In this document: positions 19,807 to 29,041 of the stretch, in pieces
How the letters are laid out: every line of letters begins with the position of its first letter
Numbering within the stretch: the first letter of the stretch is position 1
Source: Terriglobia bacterium
Lineage (GTDB): Bacteria > Acidobacteriota > Terriglobia > JAIQFV01
DNA length: 64,000 nucleotides
Assembly (NCBI GenBank): GCA_020073085.1
Contig: JAIQFV010000003.1
Location: 1-64,000, forward strand
Direction: 5' to 3'
Translations under genes and position numbers: made by a program
Notes under the pieces: model-generated
Databases searched by the model: none
Told to the model about the DNA's origin: nothing
Seen by the model: the letters and a program-made list of their open reading frames with translations, nothing else

Positions 19807-20166
19807 AAACTTAAATATTCTTTTGTCAGGCCGATCTAATCATATCAGCCCATCAGAGTACTAATGCCCTACAAGCATTCCCGGATTCTACGAGCTGCTC
19901 AAGCCCGTATTCAAGTCTGTCAGGGGCCGATCCCAGGCTAAATGGCCACGCTCTCTACTGCACCGATGATCCTCATCAACAACTGTTCCGTTTTGTTACA
20001 TGCAATGAGGTGGCCAAACTGGAATAATTTCTTAATTTGAAGAATTTACAGGAATAAGCTCAACACACCTAGCTTGGGGATGGGAAGAAAGCCTTCATGT
20101 GGATGTGGAATCAGGGAAAAAATTCCTTCTTGAAGTGAGAGGAGAGGCGTATAATCCGCTTCAAAC

Positions 20167-21543
20167 ATGACAACAGACAAGCACATTCTTATCGTAGACG
20201 ATGACGCAGCGGCGAGGGAGATGCTCTCTATCATGGTGCAAGAGTGGGGTTACAGGCCACTGGAGGCCAAAGATGGCGAGGACGCCCTAAAGAAGATGGA
20301 GAAGGACCCGGTCTCGGTCGTGGTGACCGATGTGATCATGCCCAAGCTTGGGGGACTCGAACTCCTTCGACGGTTGAAGGTCACCAACTCCAGTACCAAG
20401 CTCATCCTGATTACGGCGGAGGGGACCATCGATCTGGGCGTGGAAGCGATGAAACTGGGCGCGGTCGACTTTCTCACAAAGCCCATCGATTTCAAGAAGC
20501 TGAAGATCCTTCTCGATAATCTTTGCGAAGAGGAAGCCGAAATGGTAGAGCTTGACGATCTCGACAAGCTTTTGCGTTCAGGCGGGTCCTTTTTCGGTTT
20601 GATCGGACGAAGCCCGGCGATCAAGTCAATTGTCGGCCTAATCCGCGACGTGGCCAGCAAGGATGCGGCTGTCTTGATTACGGGGGAGAGCGGCACGGGG
20701 AAGGAAGTGGTCGCGAATGCCATTCATCAGGCGAGCCCACGTGCCTTGGAACCCTATATCGCCATCAATGCGTCTGCAATACCCGAAACGCTTATCGAGA
20801 GTGAGATTTTCGGGCACGAACGGGGCGCATTTACGGGAGCTCAAGATCGACGTCCGGGGTGTTTTGAGCTCGCCACGAAGGGAACGCTGTTCCTCGATGA
20901 GATTGCCGAGATGCCTCTGAATCTCCAGCCCAAACTGCTCCGTGTCCTGGAAGAGGGGAGCGTTCGACGACTGGGCGGTCGTGAATCCATACCCATTGAC
21001 GTGAGGATCATTGCAGCGACCAATCATCGGCCCGACGAAGCTATCCGGGAAGGGACGTTGCGGAAAGATTTGTTTTACAGGCTGAGCACCGTTCAGGTGG
21101 AACTGCCTCCCCTGGCGCAGAGGAAGGAAGACATCCCACTCCTGGTGCGTCATTTCATCGAGATGTATGACCAGAAGCACCAGGTCAAGATCAAGTCGAT
21201 TTCCAGGCGAACCAAACAGATTTTCATGAGTTATTCATGGCCTGGAAATGTTCGCGAATTGCGAAATGTCATCGAGCGCGCCGTCATTGTGGCTAAGTCG
21301 GAATGGATCGAGCCTCAAGACCTGCCCCCGTATTTGACCCAGATCACGGCGGAGCAGGAACAGTTGATTACGATCAAGCCGGGCACCACCTTTTCTGATG
21401 CAGAAAAGGAGATTATCCTGAGGACTCTCAAGGCTGTGGATAACAACAAAGCGGAGGCAGCACGGGTCTTGGGTGTGGATGTCAAGACGATCCGAAACAA
21501 GCTGAAGGCTTATGGAATCGCTGATCTTGAGTCCGCAGGGTGA
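20167..21543 (+). CDS. Sigma-54-dependent response regulator (NtrC family)
   Basis: 458 residues with the full three-part layout. The receiver domain has acidic residues near 11-13, phospho-acceptor Asp55 (VVVTDVIMP) and Lys105 (LTKPID). The AAA+ domain has Walker A GESGTGKE (173-180), the sigma-54 contact loop GAFTGA (220-225) and Walker B TLFLDEIAEMP. The C-terminal Fis-type helix-turn-helix lies around residues 415-455 (NNKAEAARVLGVDVKTIRNK). When phosphorylated it should oligomerise and drive sigma-54 promoters. It is first in a unit with a histidine kinase and a lipoprotein; no sigma-54 promoter was recognised nearby. Confidence 0.95.
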   Translation: MTTDKHILIVDDDAAAREMLSIMVQEWGYRPLEAKDGEDALKKMEKDPVSVVVTDVIMPKLGGLELLRRLKVTNSSTKLILITAEGTIDLGVEAMKLGAVDFLTKPIDFKKLKILLDNLCEEEAEMVELDDLDKLLRSGGSFFGLIGRSPAIKSIVGLIRDVASKDAAVLITGESGTGKEVVANAIHQASPRALEPYIAINASAIPETLIESEIFGHERGAFTGAQDRRPGCFELATKGTLFLDEIAEMPLNLQPKLLRVLEEGSVRRLGGRESIPIDVRIIAATNHRPDEAIREGTLRKDLFYRLSTVQVELPPLAQRKEDIPLLVRHFIEMYDQKHQVKIKSISRRTKQIFMSYSWPGNVRELRNVIERAVIVAKSEWIEPQDLPPYLTQITAEQEQLITIKPGTTFSDAEKEIILRTLKAVDNNKAEAARVLGVDVKTIRNKLKAYGIADLESAG

Positions 21544-21816
21544 CGGGTATCACGTCCCCCTGGTGCCCGGCGATCCTTTCTGCGCAGCGGTGGGATCCGC
21601 CGATGGGGGCGCCGAATGATTTCCGAGGCGGGGACGGTTTAGCGGGACGGGTCTTTGACTTCTTGTCAGGACCGGGGTTTTTGTCACCAATGATCACATT
21701 TGAGACCTTGAGTTTTTGACTGACGCGTGATGTCCCTCAATGGAAGTCCCGCTCTCACCGGTGGAGAGTTTTGAGTTCTTGGTGTCTTTCCCCGCTGGTT
21801 TCAAGCGATCAAGCCC

Positions 21817-23370
21817 ATGAAAATCCGAACGCAGATTACGCTGGGGTATTTCGGCTTAGTTGCGCTGATGGTCGCGGTCGCGATCTATTTCATGGTGGAA
21901 ATCCGTTGGCTGAACCGAACGAACCGCGATTTATCGAATATCGATTTCCACGCTCGCACTGAGGAGCAGGAACAAGGGCGACTCCTTGAAGACATCTTCA
22001 TTTCGGATCAAAAGTTCCTGGTGACGCAGGATCCGGACTATTTGGACCGGATGATCAATTCGGAGAAACAGTTCACTTCGAGTTTTGAACATCTGCGGCG
22101 GCTCCTGGTCAGTCCGGAGGAACAGGCAAAGGCGCAGGAGATTGAAAAGACCTACTCTGAATACAATCAGGTTTTCAATCGGCGAATGGGCTCCGAAGGC
22201 GCCGTTTCCACGGAAGATCTGATCTTGCTTGACAACCGGAAATTCGATCTGACTCAGAGTCTGAAGCGCCAGTACTCGGAACTGGAGCAATCCACCGTCG
22301 ATGTGATGCAGAAGCGCCTGTTGTATTCTGAAGGCGTCCGGCGGCGGGCTCGGCAGATAGCATGGATTGCCGGATCTTTTTCAATTATCCTCGCGGTGGG
22401 GCTGAGTCTGTTTCTGGCCCGAAAGATCTCCCGCCCCCTGTTGAAGCTGATCGCGGGAACGCGGTTGATCGCGACCGGGAAGTTCAGAACCCTGATTCAT
22501 CTCAACCGGCGAGATGAATTTGGGGAACTGGCCCAGGCCTTCAATTCCATGGCCAAGCAACTGGGCGAGCTCGACGAACTGAAGAGGGGTTTTGTGTCTC
22601 ATGTCTCCCATGAGCTTAGATCTCCCCTGGCCTCCATGCTGGCCACGAATGATCTGCTGTTGAGCGAGGCCATCGGATCGTTGAACGACAAGCAGAAACG
22701 TCTTCTGACGATCAGCCGGGAAAAATCAGACATGCTGTCCCGGAGAATTAACGATTTGCTGGATCTGTCGCGGATTGAGGCAGGGGCCATGGAATATCAG
22801 CTCGAGCCTTCCGACGTTTCGGCCATCCTCAAATCGGCGATCGAGAGCGCATCCCCGCTGCTGCGGGAGAAGAACCTTTGCATCGTGACGGAATGTGATA
22901 TGGAAAACTCCCGGGCCACCATTGACTCCCGTCGAATCGTCCAGGTTGTGGAGAATCTGCTGAGCAATGCCATCAAGTTCTCACGCGAGAACACCACAAT
23001 CCGGGCGGGGTGCCACCGGACGACAGGGCAACAGCTCGCCCCAGTCTTCAATGCCTGGAACGGCAACGATCCCGCCTCATCTCTGTGCGATCCTCAAGGG
23101 GAATACATGGTAATCAGTGTCGAGGACAAGGGAATTGGAATTCCCCCCGGGGAGACCCGCAGGATCTTTGAGAGGTTTTATCAAGCCGGCCACGGGAATG
23201 AAGTTTCGAAGACCGGGACTGGACTGGGCCTGGCCATCTGTCAGAGCATTATCGAGGCCCACAACGGCGTCATCTGGGTGGAAAGCGAATTGGGGCAGGG
23301 AAGCCGATTTCAATTTGCACTGCCAACCTCGCTGCCGCAGGGAGTAAGGAAGTCGAGTCAAATTGTGTGA
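21817..23370 (+). CDS. Membrane sensor histidine kinase
   Basis: 517 residues. TM1 is at about 7-28 and TM2 at about 181-200; together they frame a periplasmic, largely helical sensor region of about 150 residues. A HAMP linker follows (about 200-252). The HisKA dimerisation box is FVSHVSHELRSPL with phospho-His265. The HATPase domain has an N-box (VVENLLSNAIKFS), G1 (DKGIGIPPGE) and G2 (GTGLGLAI). It is the likely partner of the upstream NtrC-family regulator, 273 bases away. The signal sensed cannot be read from the sequence; the helical periplasmic domain resembles the four-helix-bundle sensors of the GlrK/QseE type. Confidence 0.93.
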   Translation: MKIRTQITLGYFGLVALMVAVAIYFMVEIRWLNRTNRDLSNIDFHARTEEQEQGRLLEDIFISDQKFLVTQDPDYLDRMINSEKQFTSSFEHLRRLLVSPEEQAKAQEIEKTYSEYNQVFNRRMGSEGAVSTEDLILLDNRKFDLTQSLKRQYSELEQSTVDVMQKRLLYSEGVRRRARQIAWIAGSFSIILAVGLSLFLARKISRPLLKLIAGTRLIATGKFRTLIHLNRRDEFGELAQAFNSMAKQLGELDELKRGFVSHVSHELRSPLASMLATNDLLLSEAIGSLNDKQKRLLTISREKSDMLSRRINDLLDLSRIEAGAMEYQLEPSDVSAILKSAIESASPLLREKNLCIVTECDMENSRATIDSRRIVQVVENLLSNAIKFSRENTTIRAGCHRTTGQQLAPVFNAWNGNDPASSLCDPQGEYMVISVEDKGIGIPPGETRRIFERFYQAGHGNEVSKTGTGLGLAICQSIIEAHNGVIWVESELGQGSRFQFALPTSLPQGVRKSSQIV

Positions 23371-23462
23371 AATAGATCTGCAGACCCCAAAACTGTCCGT
23401 GGTCTTAGCTTTCGTCTTCCGGTTCTAGGCACAACACACCCTGAGCGGGAAAAGGTGGTTTG

Positions 23463-24125
23463 ATGACTTCGAATACCAGACGGGGATGGACACTCCTGGT
23501 GATGGTCTCAACCCTGATGGCAACAATGATCTCTTGTGCCAAGAAAACGCATGTGAAGACCCCAGCCTCTTCAGTTCGCCAGCATGAGCAGATGATTGCC
23601 AATGTGAACCGGCTGGCGACTCAAAACCACTTTGCCGAAGCCATGTCCTCCTGCAAGGATTTCCTGCAACAATATCCCCAGAGCCCGGTGCTGGACCACG
23701 CCTTGTTCCAGTGTGGACTCCTTTATGCTTCGGAGCAGAATCCTCAGAAGGACTATAGTCAGGCCGTGGCCCTGCTGAGCCGCATCCCGGCGGAGATCCC
23801 CATGAGCATTTACGCGACCAATGCCGGCATCGTCGCCCATCTGGTGGGGATGCTCGATCAGCTCCGGATCGCAAACGCGAAGCAGATCGAGATGATCGAG
23901 GCGCTTCAGGCTTCTGAAGCGCGTCTAAAGGAGACCTTCAGCCAGTTGCAGGATTCTTATGACAAGCAAAAGGAGGCAGCCGGGGCGCTTCAGACCACGG
24001 ACGGTCGCCAGAAGCAGACGATCAAAGAACTTCAGGCCACGCAAGCGCAACAAGCCCTGATCATCAAAGAGCTTCAAAGTGAAATTGAAAAGATGAAGCG
24101 GATTGATTTAAGGAAACGGCCGTAG
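23463..24125 (+). CDS. Lipoprotein with TPR-like and coiled-coil regions (QseG-like)
   Basis: 220 residues. A hydrophobic signal ends at a lipobox-like MISC (Cys25), so the protein is probably lipid-anchored. Residues about 40-110 form helical TPR-like pairs (FAEAMSSCKDFLQQYP; YSQAVALLSRIP). Residues about 130-215 are a long Gln-rich coiled coil. The ATG at 23463 is preferred over the TTG at 23460 because AAAGGTGG is well placed. It follows the kinase gene by 92 bases. In enterobacteria the lipoprotein QseG (YfhG) sits with the QseE/QseF pair and modulates the kinase; the same trio is present here in another gene order. Role as kinase accessory is inference from context. Confidence 0.7.
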   Translation: MTSNTRRGWTLLVMVSTLMATMISCAKKTHVKTPASSVRQHEQMIANVNRLATQNHFAEAMSSCKDFLQQYPQSPVLDHALFQCGLLYASEQNPQKDYSQAVALLSRIPAEIPMSIYATNAGIVAHLVGMLDQLRIANAKQIEMIEALQASEARLKETFSQLQDSYDKQKEAAGALQTTDGRQKQTIKELQATQAQQALIIKELQSEIEKMKRIDLRKRP

Positions 24126-24400
24126 GGGTGGGCACTCGATGGACCGCGGCCCGTGTTGGTCGGAGGGCACTTTCGGGAGATTTTGAAACCGCATCACATC
24201 GACGCGCTCCGGCTCAATCAATGACGAGACCTTGGCTGAGCGCCGCAATACGTATTGGGTGGGGGATTCTTCTGGATCGAAAAGACCTGCGCAAGCCGGC
24301 TTCAACTAGGTGAATGCCCGCCGGAGGGAAAAGTGAAAGGAAGAATAATAGATAACAACCTTCTCACCCTCCCTCCGTTTCCAACACCTGTTATGGGCTA

Positions 24401-25117
24401 CTACTTCTTTGCGCTCATGATCTCCGGATTCTCGAGAAGATGAACTTCGACGCGGCGATTTTCTGCACGCCCCGCACGCGACTTGTTGTCGTCGACCGGT
24501 TTGCTTGCGCCCAAGCCAACAATGAACAATCGATAGAGCGGGATGTCGTATCTCTCCGCGAGATAACGGACGACGGACTCGGCACGCTTTTGACTCAGGT
24601 CGTAGTTATAGTCCTTGTTTCCAACTGAGTCCGTGTAACCCTCAATCTGGACTATATAAGCGTTGCGGTCTTTGATCTTGGACGCGAGCTCATCCAGCGA
24701 CGTTGTCTCCTTCTCCTTCAGCTTGTACTGATTAAAGGGGAAGTTGAGCGTGACGGTTTCCGTCTGTTTGTAATTGTCGATGTTCCCGAGCTTGCTCTCA
24801 ACACCCGTCAACTGACCTTTCAGGTCGGTTGCCATGGACTGGGCGGTTTCGGCCTTCTTATCGGCAGTCATTGCCTTTTCATCGGCTGTGTCTGCCTTAC
24901 TGGAGGCCGTTTGGATGCCCTGCTGTGCCCGCGAATCGACATCCTTGATGTCGTTCGAGTTCTTTCGAGCCAGGTCACTCAACTCAGTCACCTTGCCCGT
25001 CAAGGGATCAATCTGTTGTCTCACGTATTTCTTTGTGGCGCATCCGCTTGCGAGCAGCAGCACCCCAGCCACTGCGCTCAGCAGCAGCATTGTCTTGATT
25101 GTTTTAGTACCGACCAT
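24401..25117 (-). CDS. OmpA/Pal-type lipoprotein with coiled-coil stalk
   Basis: 238 residues. The signal peptide ends in lipobox LLASGC (Cys26), so it should be an outer-membrane-anchored lipoprotein. Residues about 35-115 are an Ala- and Lys-rich helical stalk reminiscent of Lpp. The OmpA C-terminal peptidoglycan-binding domain covers about 118-232, with the typical IEGYTDSVGNKDYNYDLSQKRAESV and an RAENRRVEV ending. It should tie the outer membrane to peptidoglycan. A GGAGG-like site precedes the start. The spacer of about 275 bases towards the QseG-like gene holds nothing recognisable. Confidence 0.88.
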   Translation of the reverse strand: MVGTKTIKTMLLLSAVAGVLLLASGCATKKYVRQQIDPLTGKVTELSDLARKNSNDIKDVDSRAQQGIQTASSKADTADEKAMTADKKAETAQSMATDLKGQLTGVESKLGNIDNYKQTETVTLNFPFNQYKLKEKETTSLDELASKIKDRNAYIVQIEGYTDSVGNKDYNYDLSQKRAESVVRYLAERYDIPLYRLFIVGLGASKPVDDNKSRAGRAENRRVEVHLLENPEIMSAKK

Positions 25118-25294
25118 GTTTGCTCCTCCTTAGTTTGCGTTCGTTAGATTAGCTTCATCATTACCAAAAAAACTTTGTCCAAATTCCCAGGGAATAGAGC
25201 GGGCGCCGTCTCAGCCGGCCGGTCAAACCTACAACCCTTCGAATCAACTTCCGCTCACGTTTCCAAAGCGGATCAACGCTTCGCCCTGAACCAC

Positions 25295-25960
25295 TCACGA
25301 CACCTTGACGTTCGTCGGCTCCTTCAAAGTAAAACGTAGGAGGGTTTCTGAGGGGATAGTAACTTCATGTCCCCGGATCAGGGCCTTGGTGCCAAGGCCT
25401 GCGCCAAACCCCACAGGGCCGCCGATAGCCAGCCCTTTTCCTCCGCCCGCGAGGGCGCCAATACCCGCGCCGATCCCAGCTCCTCCCCCCAACAAGGCCA
25501 AATTACGGTTGTGGTTGGATGCACCGAGCCTACTCACGGAATTGGTGGCCACCTCCAGCTTTGTGCCACCCCGCAACTCGATTGACTGGAGCCGCAGAGA
25601 TATATAAGAGCGGCCTTTCACCCTCCCGGATTCCTTGACCGAGGTGACCACCCCGAGAGCCGTAGAATCCCGGGGTACGATTTCCTTCCCATCCACTTGA
25701 ATGGGGCGTTCAATAGAAGCGCTGAATTGGTCTCCAACCCTGTTGCTCTTCGTGCTCAGCGTGTTGAGCAATCGTACTTCGATCTCAGTGCCCTCTGGAA
25801 TGACAACTGACGAGGCGCTTTCCAAAGCACGTTCGGATGAGCCCTCCGCGGGCCGGGAGCTTGCTGCAACACCCTCATTGTGCAACTTGGACGAAAGTAA
25901 GTATCCTGAACCGCCAACCAAAATGATGAAAGCAAGAAGGACGGATATACGTTTTAGCAT
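25295..25960 (-). CDS. Membrane-anchored protein with glycine-zipper segment
   Basis: 221 residues from the ATG at 25960, which has GGAGG just upstream; an in-frame ATG at 26020 has no such site. It has an N-terminal hydrophobic anchor (about 6-22), then a soluble beta-rich part (PEGTEIEVRLLNTLSTKSNRVG) and a Gly/Ala stretch around 165-195 (GGGAGIGAGIGALAGGGKG) that looks like a glycine-zipper membrane segment. It ends with a short beta domain. I recognise the general type (acidobacterial-like envelope proteins with a TEI.VRL core) but no function. Confidence 0.65.
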   Translation of the reverse strand: MLKRISVLLAFIILVGGSGYLLSSKLHNEGVAASSRPAEGSSERALESASSVVIPEGTEIEVRLLNTLSTKSNRVGDQFSASIERPIQVDGKEIVPRDSTALGVVTSVKESGRVKGRSYISLRLQSIELRGGTKLEVATNSVSRLGASNHNRNLALLGGGAGIGAGIGALAGGGKGLAIGGPVGFGAGLGTKALIRGHEVTIPSETLLRFTLKEPTNVKVS

Positions 25961-26170
25961 CCTGAACCTCCTCTCCCTGCTTGAATGAGTCAACCTTGAA
26001 TAGAGCATCTCCTGGGCCAAAATCGAGTATCTTATAAGTTGTTGAATATAAATTAGTTATTTGATTGTTCGGATGGGAACTGCGAACAGGGGGGTGGTGG
26101 AAGGGAAAAATTCCCTTACCTTTGGGCCTGCAGGTCGGTACTTACCCAGTCTTAGGGCGGGGGGTGATCC

Positions 26171-26785
26171 TCACACTCGCGTTGTCTTGGAACTGCGTAG
26201 AAGCTCCAGGAATTCCAGCCGGGTTTGTCCGTCTTCACGGAACGCCCCCAGCATAGAACTGGTTGTGGCGACAGAGTTTTGCTTTTCAACTCCACGCATA
26301 ATCATACAAAGATGTTGGGCCTCAATCACCACACCCACTCCAACCGGGCTAATCGCTTCGTTGATTGTCTCTGCGATTTGGCATGTCAGTCTTTCCTGGA
26401 TTTGGAGTCGGCGGGCGAACATCTCTACCAGGCGCGCAATCTTACTGAGACCGATGACCTTCTCGTTGGGGATGTAGGCCACATGGCACTTGCCGAAGAA
26501 AGGAAGCAGGTGATGTTCACACATGCTGAAAAGGTCGATATCCCTCACCATGACCATTTCGTCATATTGAACGGAATAAAGGGCATTGTTCAGGACTCTT
26601 CGGGGATCGAGTTGGTAGCCTTGGGTTAAATAGGTGAGCGCCTTGGCCAGACGCCGGGGGGTTTCCACCAGCCCCTCGCGGTCCGGGTCCTCTCCGATGC
26701 GGATCAGAATCTCTCTGATCAATTCGTCCAAGGTCGCTTCCTGGAGGCCCCTCTCCGAAGGCGTAGTCGTCGTTTTATTAGACAT
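26171..26785 (-). CDS. folE: GTP cyclohydrolase I
   Basis: 204 residues. It hydrolyses GTP to 7,8-dihydroneopterin triphosphate, the entry to tetrahydrofolate (and queuosine in many bacteria). The zinc ligands are seen as CEHHLLPFF (Cys89, His92) and Cys160 in HLCMIMRG. The substrate region [24 protein letters not shown] and the ending [18 protein letters not shown] are typical. It is transcribed in the same direction as the iscS arm but separated from it by a terminator at 26861-26887, so it is likely its own unit. Confidence 0.95.
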   Translation of the reverse strand: MSNKTTTTPSERGLQEATLDELIREILIRIGEDPDREGLVETPRRLAKALTYLTQGYQLDPRRVLNNALYSVQYDEMVMVRDIDLFSMCEHHLLPFFGKCHVAYIPNEKVIGLSKIARLVEMFARRLQIQERLTCQIAETINEAISPVGVGVVIEAQHLCMIMRGVEKQNSVATTSSMLGAFREDGQTRLEFLELLRSSKTTRV

Positions 26786-26860
26786 CAGAATTTACCCTTT
26801 GGGAATGATGGCGATCCACCGAGGCTACTCCGTTCGCAGCCATCAGTGAAGTTCGGTCGC

Positions 26861-26887
26861 AAAAAAAAACCCGAGTTCAAACTCGGG
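26861..26887 (-). terminator. Rho-independent terminator after nfu
   Basis: On the minus strand a 7-bp stem (CCCGAGT/ACTCGGG, 4-base loop) is followed by nine T residues. It closes the merR-iscS-iscU-nfu transcript before folE. Confidence 0.85.
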
Positions 26888-26920
26888 CGTTCACAACTTC
26901 CCCCCCCTGTGCGGCATGCT

Positions 26921-27157
26921 TCATTCGAAAGGCGAAACCGAGACGAGGTGATCAAACTCGGGGATCTCATCTCTGAGTGTTTGTTCGATGCCGAATTGCA
27001 GCGTTAACATGGAGCTGGGGCATCCAATGCAATGTCCCACCAGTCGGATTGTAGCACAATTGTCAGCGACCTCGACCAACTCCACGTCACCTCCATGCGA
27101 CCGGATAGCAGGGCGTAACTTTTCGAGAACGCTCTCCACTTGCTCTCGCGTCACCAA
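26921..27157 (-). CDS. NifU C-terminal-like (Nfu) iron-sulfur scaffold
   Basis: 78 residues, a stand-alone Nfu domain. The cluster-binding CxxC is seen in GHCIGCPSS (Cys43, Cys46). The N-terminal helix (VESVLEKLRPAIRSHGGDVELVEV) is family-typical. Nfu proteins carry [4Fe-4S] clusters from IscU to target enzymes. It is the last gene of the minus-strand ISC arm, 67 bases after iscU, followed by a terminator. Confidence 0.93.
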   Translation of the reverse strand: MVTREQVESVLEKLRPAIRSHGGDVELVEVADNCATIRLVGHCIGCPSSMLTLQFGIEQTLRDEIPEFDHLVSVSPFE

Positions 27158-27224
27158 ATCCGGCCCCTTTCAAGACCACCGATCCGTCTTTTCCCGAACG
27201 GGGAGTCCCAAAAAGGTGACCCGA

Positions 27225-27644
27225 CTAAGCCGTCGTCCGAACGGGAACAGCAGCGGGTTTCGTCGAATTCCCGTGCCTCTTCCGATAGTCTTCAATCGCT
27301 GCTTTAATCGCATCCTCCGCCAGTACGGAGCAATGGATTTTAACCGGGGGCAATTTGAGCTCATTCACAATTTGCGTGTTCTTGATCGCATAGGCCTCAT
27401 CAATGGTCTTGCCTTTGACCATTTCCGTGGCCAGACTGGAGCTCGCAATCGCGCTCCCGCACCCGAACGTCTTGAATTTGGCGTCTTCAATCACACCTTG
27501 ATCATTGATCTTGAGTTGCAACTTCATTACATCCCCGCACGCGGGGGCACCCACAATGCCGGTGCCCACCCCGTCGTCGCCTTTCGCGAAACTCCCGACG
27601 TTGCGCGGGTTATTGTAATGATCAATCACCTTTGGATCGTACAT
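27225..27644 (-). CDS. iscU: Iron-sulfur cluster scaffold IscU
   Basis: 139 residues. The three scaffold cysteines are present (Cys36 in ACGDV, Cys62 in FGCGSA, Cys105 in HCS), with Asp38. The LPPVK motif (98-102) is the HscA-recognition site, in keeping with hscB/hscA on the opposite arm. The C-terminus has a short basic extension. It follows iscS by 148 bases. [2Fe-2S] clusters are built here from IscS sulfur. Confidence 0.96.
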   Translation of the reverse strand: MYDPKVIDHYNNPRNVGSFAKGDDGVGTGIVGAPACGDVMKLQLKINDQGVIEDAKFKTFGCGSAIASSSLATEMVKGKTIDEAYAIKNTQIVNELKLPPVKIHCSVLAEDAIKAAIEDYRKRHGNSTKPAAVPVRTTA

Positions 27645-27792
27645 GGTTGCTCCTTCTCGCGATAGTTATTTTACCGGGATCCGTCGAAGAATGCATCGGG
27701 TTTGTTTCTGAAACCTGGAACAGCGCTCTACCGCCTGCTCCCCTCCGTCCCCACGATCGGCCATTTCCATTTCCCGGCCGAGACCGCCCGAA

Positions 27793-29013
27793 TCAACTGG
27801 CCGACCATTTGATGGAGTTCAGATCGATGCCTTCGAGGACCATTTCGTAGAGGGGTGAAAGTTCGCGCAAACGATTCACATGTTTGACGACCGCCTCAAC
27901 CACAAAACTGACTTCCTCCTCGGTGTTGAATCGGCCGACACAAAAACGAATTGAGGTATGCGCCAGCTCGGGGCCCACACCGATCGCGGTCAGCACATAA
28001 GAGGGCTCGAGACTGGCCGAAGTACAGGCCGAACCGGACGAAACCGCCACATCCTTCAAACCCATCAGAAGAGATTCCCCCTCCACAAACTCGAAACTCA
28101 AATTCAGGCTCCCCGGGATGCGTTTTTCCGGATGCCCGTTGAGGTGGACGTAGTCCAACTTCGCCAACAAGCCTTCGCGCAACTTGTCGCGCAGGCTGGC
28201 GAGGCGCTTCATCTCCTCCGGCAGGTCCCGTTGTGCCAGTTCGCACGCTTCCCCGAATCCCACGATCCCGGGCACATTGAGAGTCCCGGAGCGTTTTCCT
28301 TTTTCGTGGCCGCCTCCATGGATCAGAGGCGTGAGTTTGATAAAAGGCTTCTTCTTGCGAACGTAAAGCGCTCCCACCCCCTTGGGGCCATAGAGCTTGT
28401 GACCCGAAATGGACATCAGGTCGACAAAGGTCGATTGCATATCGATCGGAATCTTGCTCGCGGCTTGAACCGCGTCACAGTGGAACAAGATGCCCTTCTC
28501 CCGCGCAATCTCCCCGATCTGGGGAATCGGCTGGATGGTTCCGATTTCGCTGTTGGCATACATGATCGATATCAAAATGGTCTGATCCGTGATCGCGGCC
28601 CGCACCGATTCGGGGTCCACCACTCCATACTTGTCCACGTCAAGGTAAGTCACCTCGAACCCTTCCTTCTGCAGGTACTTGCAGGAATCGAGGATCGCCT
28701 TGTGTTCCGTTTTTTGCGTAATGATATGATTGCCTTTGGACTTGTAACTCCAGGCCACCCCCTTCAGCGCGAGGTTGTCGGATTCGGTGGCGCCACTGGT
28801 GAAGATAATTTCATCAGGAGAGGAGGCGTTAATTAATTGAGCAATCTGTTCGCGCCCCTTCTCGACTGCGGCCTCAGCCACCCATCCGAAGGAATGAGTC
28901 CGGCTGGCTGCGTTTCCGAAGCTTTCAGTCAAGTACGGCATCATGGCGCTCAAGACGCGCGGATCCAAAGGGGTCGTTGCGTTATTGTCCATGTATATGG
29001 GTAGCTTTACCAT
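27793..29013 (-). CDS. iscS: Cysteine desulfurase IscS
   Basis: 406 residues. It is a class V PLP enzyme that takes sulfur from cysteine and gives it to IscU. The PLP lysine is Lys206 (SISGHKLYGPKG). The active-site Cys330 lies in SSGSACTSASLEPS, the extended mobile loop of IscS/NifS group I. MDNNATTPLDPRV at the N-terminus is typical. It starts 28 bases after the merR stop, so the two are co-transcribed. Confidence 0.96.
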   Translation of the reverse strand: MVKLPIYMDNNATTPLDPRVLSAMMPYLTESFGNAASRTHSFGWVAEAAVEKGREQIAQLINASSPDEIIFTSGATESDNLALKGVAWSYKSKGNHIITQKTEHKAILDSCKYLQKEGFEVTYLDVDKYGVVDPESVRAAITDQTILISIMYANSEIGTIQPIPQIGEIAREKGILFHCDAVQAASKIPIDMQSTFVDLMSISGHKLYGPKGVGALYVRKKKPFIKLTPLIHGGGHEKGKRSGTLNVPGIVGFGEACELAQRDLPEEMKRLASLRDKLREGLLAKLDYVHLNGHPEKRIPGSLNLSFEFVEGESLLMGLKDVAVSSGSACTSASLEPSYVLTAIGVGPELAHTSIRFCVGRFNTEEEVSFVVEAVVKHVNRLRELSPLYEMVLEGIDLNSIKWSAS

Positions 29014-29041
29014 AATTCCTCTCGTCCGTCAGTGGTGTTAC

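Larger units (their letters stand above)
19125..20166. other. Long spacer without a credible gene
   Basis: About 1 kb between the nuoI hairpin and the response regulator. Two overlapping open frames (19401-19814 and 19424-19864) run through the repeated hairpins and are probably not genes. The spacer contains two REP-like elements, given separately. Apart from those I see nothing recognisable. Confidence 0.5.

Noticed and set aside
19401-19864. Two overlapping open frames of 137 and 146 codons
   Set aside because: They run through both REP-like hairpins and share no family motifs; codon use is unlike neighbours.
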